Shown one piece after another: positions 8,582 to 15,167 of a stretch of 15,167 bases of DNA; the first letter of the stretch is position 1, and each line of letters starts with the position of its first letter. The translations under genes were made by a program, and so were the position numbers. The stretch spans positions 266,713-281,879 of the forward strand of contig NVWR01000001.1 in assembly GCA_002746275.1 (NCBI GenBank). The letters run 5' to 3'. The notes below the pieces were generated by a model, which had not been told where the DNA came from, made no database searches, and worked only from the letters and a program-made list of their open reading frames with translations. Source of the DNA: Rhodobiaceae bacterium. GTDB lineage: Bacteria > Pseudomonadota > Alphaproteobacteria > Parvibaculales > Parvibaculaceae.

Positions 8582-9082
8582 TCAGCGGTCGATCTGTCGT
8601 CGCAACAATTCGAGACCCGCCTGAACGGCCTGCATGCGAACTTCCTCCCGGCCAACATCACCAAACCGGTATACCTCATGCACAATGCCAAAGCGCAACC
8701 GTGCAGCAGCGATGTGAACCAGACCAACAGGCTTGAGAGGGCTGCCGCCGCCGGGTCCTGCAATGCCAGTAACAGAAACACACACATGTCCGCGTGAGTC
8801 CTCAAGAGCCCCTTCTGCCATTGCACGAGCAACAGGTTCACTCACCGCCCCATGATCTGCGAGCATGTCGCCGGGAACTCCCAGCATGTCGCGCTTTGCC
8901 TCGTTGGAATAGGTGACAAAGCCGCGTTCCACGACAGCCGAGGAGCCGGGGATTTCTGTCAGGCAGGCTGCGATAAGCCCGCCAGTGCAGGATTCTGCAG
9001 TAACAATTTTAAGTGACTTGTCACGGGCGTCGGCCAGAACGAGTTCAGCGAGTTGAAGGATAGGCCGGGGAAAGAGCGACAT
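8582..9082 (-). CDS. CinA C-terminal domain protein, probable nicotinamide-nucleotide amidohydrolase (PncC type)
   Basis: Enzymes of this family deamidate nicotinamide mononucleotide to nicotinate mononucleotide, recycling NAD breakdown products. The protein (166 residues) is only the CinA C-terminal domain, without the N-terminal MoCF/COG1058 domain found in two-domain CinA. Key motifs: TAESCTGG (29-35, Ser31 the likely nucleophile), ERGFVTYSNEAKRDMLGV (52-69) and SVTGIAGPGGGSP (103-115). Its ATG directly follows the pgpA stop (TGA then ATG), and a strong GGAGG lies 7 bp upstream inside pgpA. It is the last gene of the leftward ispDF-pgpA operon. Competence, as in the name CinA, is not implied. 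The domain identity is firm; the activity is inferred from family knowledge. Confidence 0.93.
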   Translation of the reverse strand: MSLFPRPILQLAELVLADARDKSLKIVTAESCTGGLIAACLTEIPGSSAVVERGFVTYSNEAKRDMLGVPGDMLADHGAVSEPVARAMAEGALEDSRGHVCVSVTGIAGPGGGSPLKPVGLVHIAAARLRFGIVHEVYRFGDVGREEVRMQAVQAGLELLRRQIDR

Positions 9083-9559
9083 TCAAAAACCTCCAACAAA
9101 AGCCATCAGCATCCATACACAGACAGCAGCAAAGAACCCCGCGACGATATCATCCAGCATAATACCCCAGCCGCCGGAAACGCGCTGATCGATCCAGCTT
9201 ATCGGCCAGGGCTTAATGATGTCGAAGAAACGGAAAAGTACGAAAGCCAAAATCCAACCCAGGGGAGAGAGGGGCGCGACCGCAAGGGCGATCCATTGTC
9301 CGGCCACTTCATCGACAACAATCTCACCCGCGTCGTGGGTGTTCGTCCGTTCGCTATGTAAGGCAGATGCCCATACCCCTATGGGCAAAAGGATGAAAGC
9401 TGCGAGCAAGAGGGACAGGGGTGTCCCCGTAGCCTCGACGATGACCCAGGCAAAAGGAAGAGCAGCAAGGGAACCCCAGGTGCCAGGTGCCTTGGGGAGT
9501 TTCCCGGCACCAAACCACAGCGCGATGCCACTTGCGAGTCGAGGTGTGAACTTACTCAT
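9083..9559 (-). CDS. pgpA: Phosphatidylglycerophosphatase A
   Basis: PgpA removes a phosphate from phosphatidylglycerophosphate to make phosphatidylglycerol at the inner membrane. From this start it has 158 residues and three to four hydrophobic segments. Family motifs: GAGKLPKAPGTWGSL (17-31), DAGEIVVDEVAGQW (76-89, with the acidic residues expected for magnesium binding), FRFFDIIKPWP (109-119) and GIMLDD (132-137). I chose ATG at 9557-9559, not the upstream in-frame ATG at 9617-9619: the longer form adds a basic, unconserved 20-residue tail, while this ATG overlaps the ispDF stop by 8 bp (ATGAGTAA), a common coupled arrangement. The ribosome site is poor, which fits translational coupling to ispDF. 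Confidence 0.95.
   Translation of the reverse strand: MSKFTPRLASGIALWFGAGKLPKAPGTWGSLAALPFAWVIVEATGTPLSLLLAAFILLPIGVWASALHSERTNTHDAGEIVVDEVAGQWIALAVAPLSPLGWILAFVLFRFFDIIKPWPISWIDQRVSGGWGIMLDDIVAGFFAAVCVWMLMAFVGGF
9090..9094 (-). promoter_or_regulatory. Ribosome binding site of the CinA-domain gene, inside pgpA
   Basis: On the minus strand GGAGG sits 7 bp before the ATG at 9080-9082 and overlaps the last codons of pgpA. It supports that start and independent ribosome loading on the last gene of the operon. Confidence 0.7.
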
Positions 9560-10721
9560 GAACGTCTGCTGTTCTGGGGAGCGAGACGGTCGCGATGGCT
9601 TGCGCTGCAATGCCTTCACCGCGTCCGGTGAACCCCAGCCCCTCTGTTGTCGTCGCCTTCAGGCTTACCCGGCCAAGAGAAACGCCCAGTATGTCCGCGA
9701 GAGATTTGCGAAGCTGCTCGCGATGCGGGGTAATTTTCGGCGCTTCGCAGATGATTGTGAGGTCAATATTGTTGAGCCGGCCTTGTTTGGCTTTTAGCAA
9801 CGTCACCGCGTGCTCAAGGAAGAGCCGCGAAGGCGCACCTTTCCATTGGGGGTCAGAAGGCGGAAAGTGAACGCCAATGTCGCCTTCACCAATCGCCCCC
9901 AGCAGTGCATCTGTGATCGCATGAAGTGCCACATCTGCATCCGAATGTCCGAGCAATGCATGCGTGTGGGGGATGGCAATGCCACACAGCGTGACTTTGT
10001 CGCCTTCACAAAATCGATGAACGTCAAAACCGGAGCCTGTCCGTGTTTCCGCACGGGCGGCGAGAAATTGTTCCGCCCGACTAAAATCCTGTGGTTCCGT
10101 CACTTTGAAGTTCTCCTCGGCGCCAGCGACCAGCGCCGCTTTGATCCCAGCTGCGGCGGCGACAGCAATGTCGTCTGTAAAAACATCACTGCCTGCTTCA
10201 CGATGTGCCTTGATAATGGCATCAAAAGAAAAGCCCTGCGGTGTCTGAGCGCGAACAAGAGCTACGCGATCGACGGTCTCACCGGCAATGCCCCCGTCAC
10301 TACGGCGCAAAGTGTCACTGACAGGAAGACTGGGCAGGGCAGCCTCGTGATCCTGAAGCGCATCCAGAACGCGGTCTATAAGAGAGTGACTGACAAAAGG
10401 ACGGGCTCCATCATGGATCAGCACATGGGTGGGGGGGCTGTCGCAAAGGGTCTCAAGCCCCGCGAGGACGGATGCTTGGCGCGTGGCGCCGCCAAAAGCG
10501 ACCGGCAAAAGGCTGTCGCAACCCTCACTGGCATGCCCGTATAGATCGCAATCATCCACGTGGATGACCGTCAAAACGTTATCAATCCGAGGATGTGATG
10601 AAAATACGTCGAGGCATCGGCGCAGGACAGGCGTCCCACCAACAGGCCGATATTGTTTTGGCAGGCCCTGGCCGGCGCGGGTTCCGCGACCGGCGGCCAC
10701 TATAAGGGCAACAACACGCAT
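9552..10721 (-). CDS. ispDF: Bifunctional IspD/IspF enzyme of the MEP isoprenoid pathway
   Basis: One protein (389 residues) carries two non-consecutive MEP pathway steps. The N-terminal half is IspD (MEP cytidylyltransferase): ALIVAAGRGTRAG (5-17), LPKQY (20-24, with the catalytic Lys22), HDGARPF (103-109) and FKVTEPQD (205-212). The C-terminal half from about 226 is IspF (MECDP synthase): TGSGFDVHRF (228-237, metal ligands Asp233 and His235), GHSDADVALH (258-267, His267) and KATTTEGLGFTGRGEG (355-370). The fusion is well known in alpha- and epsilonproteobacteria. I chose ATG at 10719-10721 because the fold starts at once (MRVVALIVAAG). An in-frame ATG at 10821-10823 would add 34 unconserved residues and run through the inverted repeat of the intergenic region. 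It is the first gene of the leftward operon, divergent from dusB. Confidence 0.97.
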   Translation of the reverse strand: MRVVALIVAAGRGTRAGQGLPKQYRPVGGTPVLRRCLDVFSSHPRIDNVLTVIHVDDCDLYGHASEGCDSLLPVAFGGATRQASVLAGLETLCDSPPTHVLIHDGARPFVSHSLIDRVLDALQDHEAALPSLPVSDTLRRSDGGIAGETVDRVALVRAQTPQGFSFDAIIKAHREAGSDVFTDDIAVAAAAGIKAALVAGAEENFKVTEPQDFSRAEQFLAARAETRTGSGFDVHRFCEGDKVTLCGIAIPHTHALLGHSDADVALHAITDALLGAIGEGDIGVHFPPSDPQWKGAPSRLFLEHAVTLLKAKQGRLNNIDLTIICEAPKITPHREQLRKSLADILGVSLGRVSLKATTTEGLGFTGRGEGIAAQAIATVSLPRTADVHE

Positions 10722-10789
10722 GAGGTCGTGTCGCACCTGCGTGCCTGCTTGGCAAGTCCCGCTTTTATTGGGTTTTGCTGTGCAATTTG

Positions 10790-10823
10790 GTGCAAAGGAC
10801 AGACTTCCTGTCCAGACTTGCAC
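10790..10823. repeat. Nested inverted repeat in the ispDF-dusB intergenic region
   Basis: The outer arms GTGCAA (10790-10795) and TTGCAC (10818-10823) enclose the inner arms GGACAG (10797-10802) and CTGTCC (10808-10813). The central loop is 5 bases (ACTTC), and the arms are separated by 1 base on the left and 4 on the right. Together they give 12 paired bases. On the + strand it is followed by TTTTCC, too short a T-run for a good terminator. It could be a DNA operator or an RNA hairpin in a leader. Confidence 0.7.
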
Positions 10824-10846
10824 TTTTCCCCGTTACCCCCTATTTT
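10818..10846 (+). promoter_or_regulatory. Possible dusB-ntrBC promoter
   Basis: TTGCAC (10818-10823) and TATTTT (10841-10846) are separated by 17 bp. The match to sigma-70 type consensus is partial (3 of 6 and 4 of 6). The proposed -35 is also the right arm of the nested inverted repeat, so a protein bound there could block it. Other AT-rich choices downstream, such as AATAAATAT near 10851, cannot be excluded. Confidence 0.3.
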
Positions 10847-10882
10847 GCTCAATAAATATGCAAATGGAAAGTTGCTTAAAAA

Positions 10883-11884
10883 ATGACCATAACCGTTGGG
10901 AAGCAGGTGATCTCGAGTCAGGTCGTCTTGGCACCCATGTCTGGTGTGACAGACCTGCCTTACCGGCTGGCGGTGGCCAAAGTTGCACCGGCCCTCGTTG
11001 TGTCGGAAATGGTCGCGAGTGAGGAACTGGCGCGCGCCCGCGTAGATGTCATGAGGCGAGCGGCAGGGGGTGGGAAATTATTTCCTCTGGTGGTCCAGCT
11101 TGCAGGCCGTGAAGCTCATTGGATGGCAGAGGGGGCTCGTCTTGCGGAAGGTGCGGGTGCCGACATTATTGACATCAATATGGGATGCCCGGCACGACAG
11201 GTAACCAGTGGTCTGTCTGGTTCTGCTCTGATGCGTGATCTCGATCATGCCCTGACCCTCATAGAGGCAACGGTCGCGGCGACCAACTGTCCTGTTACCC
11301 TGAAGATGCGTCTTGGTTGGGATGCACAGAGCATCAACGCGCCGGAATTGGCACGTCGAGCGGAGGCAGCAGGGGTCCAATTGGTGACCGTGCATGGCCG
11401 GACCCGCTGCCAGTTTTACAAAGGGCGCGCCGACTGGGCGGCCATTCGGGCCGTGAAAGAGGCTGTTACGGTGCCGCTCATCGCTAACGGTGACATCAAC
11501 TCATTGGAAGATGCCCAGGCCTGCCTGGCCGCATCGGGCGCTGATGGGGTGATGATCGGCAGGGGTGCCAATGGGCGCCCATGGTTTCTCAAGCAGGTTG
11601 ATGAGGCTTTGGCGGGAACGCCCGTGTCAAAATCCCCAGGGCCGGAACAACGCTGGCAGTTGGTGCGCGCGCATTATCTTGATGCTGTGGAGCTTTACGG
11701 AGAGCGCCTGGGCAATCGCGTCGTCCGCAAACATCTGGGCTGGTATTTGGATGTTGCAGGAGCGGAGTGGAGCCGGGATGTTGGAACTCTTAAGTCGAAA
11801 ATTCTGCCCTGCGGAAGTAGCGCCGTGGTCTTAGGTGAATTGGAACGCTTTTTCTCCGGCGAAACTGAACGGCGGGCGGCATGA
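10883..11884 (+). CDS. dusB: tRNA-dihydrouridine synthase B (NifR3 family)
   Basis: This FMN enzyme reduces specific uridines of tRNA to dihydrouridine. Motifs: [13 protein letters not shown] (16-28) at the start of the barrel, NMGCPARQV (99-107) with the catalytic Cys102, LKMRLGW (140-146), [14 protein letters not shown] (168-181), ANGDI (201-205) and [13 protein letters not shown] (222-234) for FMN phosphate binding. Its 333 residues are typical. In older work the gene is nifR3, because it heads the ntrBC operon in Rhodobacter, Azospirillum and rhizobia. It overlaps ntrB by four bases (ATGA). A weak ribosome site, GGAAAG, lies 11 bp before the ATG. Because it leads the operon, its promoter also sets the NtrB and NtrC levels. 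Confidence 0.96.
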   Translation: MTITVGKQVISSQVVLAPMSGVTDLPYRLAVAKVAPALVVSEMVASEELARARVDVMRRAAGGGKLFPLVVQLAGREAHWMAEGARLAEGAGADIIDINMGCPARQVTSGLSGSALMRDLDHALTLIEATVAATNCPVTLKMRLGWDAQSINAPELARRAEAAGVQLVTVHGRTRCQFYKGRADWAAIRAVKEAVTVPLIANGDINSLEDAQACLAASGADGVMIGRGANGRPWFLKQVDEALAGTPVSKSPGPEQRWQLVRAHYLDAVELYGERLGNRVVRKHLGWYLDVAGAEWSRDVGTLKSKILPCGSSAVVLGELERFFSGETERRAA

Positions 11885-13020
11885 GCATGTCAGAAAATAC
11901 GCCCGAGACAGAAGTCGTCAAGGTGCGCTTGGCTCCTGATGCCGCGCACATTCTGAATGCGATGCCGCAACCTGTCATAACAGTCGGGGCAGATCTGAAT
12001 GTTGAATTCGTCAATGACGCTGCCGAACAATTTTTCTGCGTTAGCCGCACGGTGCTGCTTCGGCACCCCCTGTCAGAATTTGTCTCATTTGGAAGCCCCT
12101 TACTGTCGCTGATCCATCAGGTGATGGAGCACAACGCATCGGTCAATGAATATGGCGTTGAGTTGGCATCACAGCGATTTGGTGAAAAGTCTGTGGATGT
12201 CCAGGTCTCACCGATCGTTGATGTTCCCGGTCAGGTGCTTGTGATCCTGCAGGAGCGGACAATGGCTCACAAGATGGATCGGCAATTGACCCATCGAGGG
12301 GCTGCCCGCTCCGTCGTTGGCATGGCGAGCGTTCTGGCGCATGAGATCAAAAACCCCCTGTCCGGTATCCGCGGTGCGGCTCAATTGCTTGAGCAATCAG
12401 CAAGCGAAGAAGATCGGATGCTGACACAGCTTATCTGCGATGAGACCGATCGTATTTGTAAGCTCGTGGACCGGATGGAGGTGTTTTCCGACGAGCGTCC
12501 CATACCGCGTGTTCCCATAAACATTCACATCGTGTTGGAGCGCGTGAAGCAGTTGGCCGCAAATGGTTTTGCCAGCTCATTGAAGATCATGGAGCAGTAC
12601 GACCCCTCTCTTCCGCCGGTGCCAGGGGATCAAGACCAATTGATACAGGTCTTTTTGAATCTTCTGAAGAATGCAGCAGAAGCCATCAATCGTCCCGATG
12701 GGGAGATCATTGTCACCACAGCATTTCGCCCCGGTGTGCGCTTGGCCGTACCGGGAAGTCGAGAGCGGGTTGGACTGCCGATCGAAATATGTGTGATCGA
12801 CAACGGGCCGGGGGTACCTGATGACCTTCTCCCCTATCTCTTTGACCCGTTTGTGACCACCAAGGCGTCTGGCACTGGCCTGGGACTGGCCTTGGTCGCA
12901 AAGATAGTGGGCGATCACGGCGGCATTATCGAATGCGAAAGCCATGCACGTCGCACCGTATTCCGAGTGCTTCTGCCAATGCACTCCGTTACAAAATTTG
13001 AAGAAACGAAGGAAATCTGA
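11881..13020 (+). CDS. ntrB: Nitrogen regulation sensor kinase NtrB
   Basis: NtrB is a cytoplasmic histidine kinase/phosphatase that controls NtrC according to nitrogen status, normally through PII (GlnB). Layout: a PAS domain (about 20-128, [20 protein letters not shown] at its start), the HisKA dimer with [20 protein letters not shown] (151-170; phospho-acceptor His154), and HATPase_c with the N-box LLKNAAEAI (261-269, Asn264), DNGPG (307-311) and [19 protein letters not shown] (330-348). There are no membrane segments and no signal peptide. Its 379 residues are normal for rhizobial NtrB. The ATG overlaps the dusB stop; a second ATG two codons later (11887) is an equally good start. The ntrC gene follows after 2 bp. 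A glnB gene is not in the window. Confidence 0.97.
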   Translation: MSMSENTPETEVVKVRLAPDAAHILNAMPQPVITVGADLNVEFVNDAAEQFFCVSRTVLLRHPLSEFVSFGSPLLSLIHQVMEHNASVNEYGVELASQRFGEKSVDVQVSPIVDVPGQVLVILQERTMAHKMDRQLTHRGAARSVVGMASVLAHEIKNPLSGIRGAAQLLEQSASEEDRMLTQLICDETDRICKLVDRMEVFSDERPIPRVPINIHIVLERVKQLAANGFASSLKIMEQYDPSLPPVPGDQDQLIQVFLNLLKNAAEAINRPDGEIIVTTAFRPGVRLAVPGSRERVGLPIEICVIDNGPGVPDDLLPYLFDPFVTTKASGTGLGLALVAKIVGDHGGIIECESHARRTVFRVLLPMHSVTKFEETKEI

Positions 13021-13022
13021 CG

Positions 13023-14465
13023 ATGCCCACTGGAACCATATTGATTGCCGATGACGACGCGGCCATCAGAACTGTCCTTAGTCAGGCATTGGGGCGCGTT
13101 GGATATGACGTACGCACCACCTCCAACGCAGCAACATTGTGGCGCTGGGCTGCCCAAGGGGAAGGCGATCTGATTTTCACGGATGTCGTCATGCCGGATG
13201 AAAATGGCTTTGATCTGATTTTGCGGATAAAAAAAGTCCGGCCGGACATACCCATTATCGTCATCAGTGCGCAGAACACGCTCATGACGGCGATCACGGC
13301 TGCAGAGCGGGGCGCCTACGAATATCTTCCAAAACCTTTTGATCTGAATGAAGTGGTGATGGTTGCCGAACGTGCATTGTCGACACCAAGTGCAAGTGCG
13401 GTGCCTGCCTCGAAACCTGAGACGGACGACAAAATTCCCTTGATCGGGCGTTCACCCGCCATGCAGGAAATTTACCGGGTGCTCGCGCGGCTTATGCAAA
13501 CAGACCTGTCCGTCATGGTGTCGGGTGAAAGTGGAACCGGCAAGGAGCTGGTCGCAAAAGCACTGCACGACTACGGTAAGCGCAAGCACGGGCCCTTCGT
13601 TGCCATCAATATGGCGGCGATCCCGCGTGAGCTGATTGAGAGTGAATTGTTTGGACATGAAAAAGGATCTTTCACAGGTGCAAGCCAGCGCAGCACCGGT
13701 CGCTTTCAGCAGGCGGAAGGAGGCACGCTCTTTCTCGATGAGATCGGCGATATGCCTATGGAAGCACAGACCCGTCTTCTGAGAGTTCTTCAGGAGGGGG
13801 AGTACACCACGGTTGGTGGTCGAACGCCCATCCGGACAGATGTACGCATTATTGCAGCGACAAACCGGGACTTACGACAGCTCATCAATCAGGGATTGTT
13901 TCGTGAAGATCTGTTCTATCGCCTGAACGTTGTTCCCATCCGTTTGCCACCATTGCGCGAAAGGGCGGAGGACATTCCTGATCTGGTTCGTCATTTTCTC
14001 ACGCGTGCCGAAGAAGAGGGCTTGCCATCGAAATCGGTGGATGCCGACGGTATGGATTTCCTCCGGCATTACCGCTGGCCGGGCAATGTGCGGGAGTTGG
14101 AGAACCTTGTGAGGCGTCTCGCGGCGCTCTACACCGAGGATGTGATCGGCGCCTCGGTCCTTCGGATGGAATTGACCGAGCCTGATTTCGGGCCTGCCCC
14201 GACAGCTGAAGCAATGGACGAGGGGCTGAGCGAGATTGTGGAACGTGCCCTGTCGCGCGAATTCGCCACTTACGGTGACCAATTGCCGCCAGAGGGTCTC
14301 TACGAACGGGTTATGAAAGAGGTTGAGAAGCCGTTATTTGCCATTTCCCTCGCCGCAACCCGGGGTAATCAAATCAAGGCGGCACAACTTTTGGGCATAA
14401 ATAGGAACACGCTTCGCAAGAAAATCCGCGAATTAGATGTGCAAGTTGTCCGAATGCCACGTTAA
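13023..14465 (+). CDS. ntrC: Nitrogen regulation response regulator NtrC (sigma-54 activator)
   Basis: When phosphorylated, NtrC forms an ATPase ring that opens sigma-54 promoters of nitrogen-scavenging genes such as glnA, glnK and amtB. The receiver domain (1-120) has the acidic pocket DDD (10-12), phospho-acceptor Asp54 in [11 protein letters not shown], and Lys104 in LPKPFD. The AAA+ domain (about 140-375) has Walker A GESGTGKE (168-175), Walker [10 protein letters not shown] (235-243), [20 protein letters not shown] (293-312), and a sigma-54 contact loop that reads GSFTGA (215-220) instead of GAFTGA. The Fis-type helix-turn-helix is at 448-472 ([20 protein letters not shown]). Its 480 residues are typical. 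An AAGGA ribosome site lies 9 bp before the ATG. The Asp, Lys and ATPase residues are intact, so it should be active. Confidence 0.97.
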   Translation: MPTGTILIADDDAAIRTVLSQALGRVGYDVRTTSNAATLWRWAAQGEGDLIFTDVVMPDENGFDLILRIKKVRPDIPIIVISAQNTLMTAITAAERGAYEYLPKPFDLNEVVMVAERALSTPSASAVPASKPETDDKIPLIGRSPAMQEIYRVLARLMQTDLSVMVSGESGTGKELVAKALHDYGKRKHGPFVAINMAAIPRELIESELFGHEKGSFTGASQRSTGRFQQAEGGTLFLDEIGDMPMEAQTRLLRVLQEGEYTTVGGRTPIRTDVRIIAATNRDLRQLINQGLFREDLFYRLNVVPIRLPPLRERAEDIPDLVRHFLTRAEEEGLPSKSVDADGMDFLRHYRWPGNVRELENLVRRLAALYTEDVIGASVLRMELTEPDFGPAPTAEAMDEGLSEIVERALSREFATYGDQLPPEGLYERVMKEVEKPLFAISLAATRGNQIKAAQLLGINRNTLRKKIRELDVQVVRMPR

Positions 14466-14503
14466 CCCTGGAATTTTACTGATGTAATCCTGCAACATTG
14501 TTG

Positions 14504-14532
14504 TTGAATGGTATCGGTACACGCGCCAGAAT
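14504..14532 (+). promoter_or_regulatory. Possible ntrY promoter, distal
   Basis: TTGAAT (14504-14509) and CAGAAT (14527-14532) have 17 bp between them, each matching the sigma-70 type consensus at 4 of 6 positions. It lies in the 163 bp gap between ntrC and ntrY. A start here would give a leader of about 90 bases containing the small stem at 14541-14553. Confidence 0.3.
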
Positions 14533-14540
14533 GCGCCCGT

Positions 14541-14553
14541 CGCACGGCGTGCG
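14541..14553 (+). repeat. Small GC-rich stem after ntrC
   Basis: CGCAC and GTGCG pair across a 3-base loop (GGC). A TTT run appears only a few bases downstream (14558-14560), so it is at best a weak terminator or pause site for the dusB-ntrB-ntrC message. No better terminator is seen after ntrC. Confidence 0.3.
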
Positions 14554-14573
14554 TGGCTTTAGCGACACAGGAG

Positions 14574-14591
14574 CGTGATTTGACTGTCACG
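14574..14591. promoter_or_regulatory. Palindrome CGTGA-N8-TCACG over a TTGACT -35-like box
   Basis: CGTGA (14574-14578) and TCACG (14587-14591) form a perfect 5 bp inverted repeat with an 8 bp centre. TTGACT (14580-14585), a 5 of 6 match to the -35 box, sits in the centre. Only weak -10 options follow (GATTAC at 14603-14608 with a 17 bp spacer). The layout suggests an operator over a proximal ntrY promoter. It resembles a Crp/Fnr-type site in arm sequence, but the spacer is 2 bp longer than the CRP consensus. Confidence 0.35.
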
Positions 14592-14628
14592 TAGACCCAA
14601 CAGATTACAACGGTGACTTTAAGCCCTA

Positions 14629-15167
14629 ATGGCTACAACCGATAACATGCCGCTTTCGTGGCGGCTTCGTCGCCTCTGGGGTGGCGGCAGACAGATGAAC
14701 ATGCGCAGGACGGTCCCTGTGGTGCTTGTCGTCATTGCCATGTTTCTGGGCACTTTCACCTATATGACCCTGACGGGTCTGTCGCCTTTTGCGCCCAGCA
14801 AGGGCGTCGTAACCGCTCTGCTTCTAGCGAATTTCGTCATTGTCTTGGTCTTGGCCGGGCTCATCGCCTGGCGCGTGATTCTACTCGTCATGGCGCGCCG
14901 AAGTGGAATCGCCGGCGCCAAACTGCACGCACGGCTGGTGACGATGTTTTCGTTTATCGCGGTGTTACCGGCAATCACCGTTGCCGTTTTTGCCACAGTG
15001 ACCCTCGACCGCGGGCTGGACACGTGGTTTAGCGAGCGAACCCGCGCCATTATCGACAATGCACTTCAGGTCGCGGAGGCTTATCTTGCTGAACATCATC
15101 AGGTGCTCCGGCAAGACGTGCTCGCAATGGCGAACGACCTGAACCGGGCAGCGCCTTATTTGATTTC
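14629..15167 (+). CDS. ntrY: Sensor histidine kinase NtrY, N-terminal part (runs off the window)
   Basis: The frame from ATG at 14629 is open to the end of the window (179 codons). The product starts with a short basic segment (WRLRRLWGGGRQ), followed by three membrane helices at about 27-48, 61-88 and 101-125. It then enters what should be the periplasmic sensor region (from about 126, LDRGLDTWFSERTRAIIDN). The stretch KLHARLVTMFSFIAVLPAI, spanning the third helix, is typical of NtrY. NtrY with NtrX forms a second nitrogen/redox two-component pair and commonly follows ntrC in Hyphomicrobiales. The kinase core is not in view, so the call rests on this segment and on synteny. A stop codon (14620-14622) just upstream in frame rules out a longer N-terminus. 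The ribosome site is poor; ATGs at 14647 and 14695 are alternative starts. Confidence 0.92.
   Translation, partial: MATTDNMPLSWRLRRLWGGGRQMNMRRTVPVVLVVIAMFLGTFTYMTLTGLSPFAPSKGVVTALLLANFVIVLVLAGLIAWRVILLVMARRSGIAGAKLHARLVTMFSFIAVLPAITVAVFATVTLDRGLDTWFSERTRAIIDNALQVAEAYLAEHHQVLRQDVLAMANDLNRAAPYLI

Larger units (their letters stand above)
10722..10882. promoter_or_regulatory. Divergent promoter region between ispDF and dusB-ntrBC
   Basis: This 161 bp gap must hold promoters for both operons. It contains three copies of one hexamer: GTGCAA at 10780-10785 and 10790-10795 (direct, 10 bp apart) and the inverted TTGCAC at 10818-10823. The stretch TTTGGTGCA (10786-10794) matches one half of the enteric NtrC site (GCAC-N7-GTGC), but the other half is absent where it should be (TGTG at 10779-10782). 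The dusB side (10824-10882) is AT-rich. No clear leftward promoter for ispDF was found. The role is certain from layout; the individual sites are not. Confidence 0.7.
14466..14628. other. ntrC-ntrY intergenic region
   Basis: This 163 bp gap has no supported gene. Besides the candidate promoters, stem and palindrome listed separately, it holds a perfect 11 bp inverted repeat CAACATTGTTG at 14493-14503, just upstream of the TTGAAT box. A gap of this size suggests that ntrY has its own promoter and is not only transcribed from the dusB promoter. Confidence 0.6.

Noticed and set aside
8111..9082. Toxin-antitoxin module made of the RatA-like gene and its neighbour
   Set aside because: The neighbour is a CinA-domain enzyme on the opposite strand, not an antitoxin. 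RatB-type sequence is absent.
9560..9619. An upstream ATG for pgpA that would add 20 residues
   Set aside because: The extra segment is basic and unlike the PgpA N-terminus. It would overlap the IspF end by 68 bp, while ATG at 9559 gives a compact 8 bp overlap.
9810..10544. A 244-codon open frame on the plus strand opposite ispDF
   Set aside because: The minus strand encodes intact IspD and IspF motifs over the whole stretch. The plus-strand product is Cys-, Lys- and Arg-rich without a fold signature.
10749..10764. TTGGCAAG followed by GC, a possible sigma-54 promoter upstream of dusB
   Set aside because: The GG and GC elements are separated by 8 bases, but sigma-54 promoters need 10. The second element also lacks the TTGC context.
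10722..10823. An upstream ATG for ispDF that would add 34 residues
   Set aside because: The added residues are not conserved in IspD, the extension runs through the intergenic palindrome, and the IspD fold starts right at the ATG at 10721.
14658..15032. A 124-codon frame in the right end of the window
   Set aside because: It is in a different frame from the NtrY membrane-helix sequence that starts at 14629, and its His/Arg-rich product looks like a frame shadow.

Overview
This window looks like ordinary alphaproteobacterial core chromosome, most likely from the order Hyphomicrobiales (Rhizobiales) or a close relative. The evidence is the gene set and order: a pyruvate dehydrogenase operon whose E1 beta subunit carries a lipoyl domain, then lipA with a Coq10/RatA-like gene, a fused ispDF, and dusB(nifR3)-ntrB-ntrC-ntrY. 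The lineage call is inference from gene content. No marker gene such as rRNA is present.

Layout. Bases 1-4716 (+) hold the 3' part of pdhA, then pdhB, pdhC and lpdA, tightly packed and certainly one operon: the E1 alpha, E1 beta, E2 and E3 parts of the pyruvate dehydrogenase complex. Bases 4732-7038 (+) hold a TerC-family membrane protein and a cytoplasmic sulfatase-type hydrolase. Neither has an obvious link to its neighbours, and they are the least predictable genes here. Bases 7130-8575 (+) hold lipA (lipoyl synthase) and a small START-fold gene. LipA makes the cofactor that the two lipoyl domains upstream need. Bases 8582-10721 (-) form a three-gene operon read right to left: ispDF (isoprenoid precursors), pgpA (phosphatidylglycerol synthesis) and a stand-alone CinA C-terminal domain protein (NMN deamidase type). 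It converges on the lipA group with only 6 bp between stop codons. Bases 10883-14465 (+) form dusB-ntrB-ntrC, a tRNA dihydrouridine synthase followed by the nitrogen two-component pair. At 14629 (+) the membrane kinase gene ntrY begins and runs off the right end.

Control regions. Only three gaps have room for regulation: 7039-7129 before lipA (two TATAAT boxes), 10722-10882 between the divergent ispDF and dusB (a nested inverted repeat and three copies of GTGCAA/TTGCAC), and 14466-14628 before ntrY (candidate promoters and a CGTGA-N8-TCACG palindrome). No stretch over 300 bases lacks a gene. I see no tRNA, rRNA, CRISPR array, transposase, phage gene or toxin-antitoxin pair.

I did not find a new biological system. 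The points worth a second look are the regulatory palindromes, the orphan sulfatase-like enzyme with an altered metal site, and a Ser variant of the NtrC GAFTGA loop.
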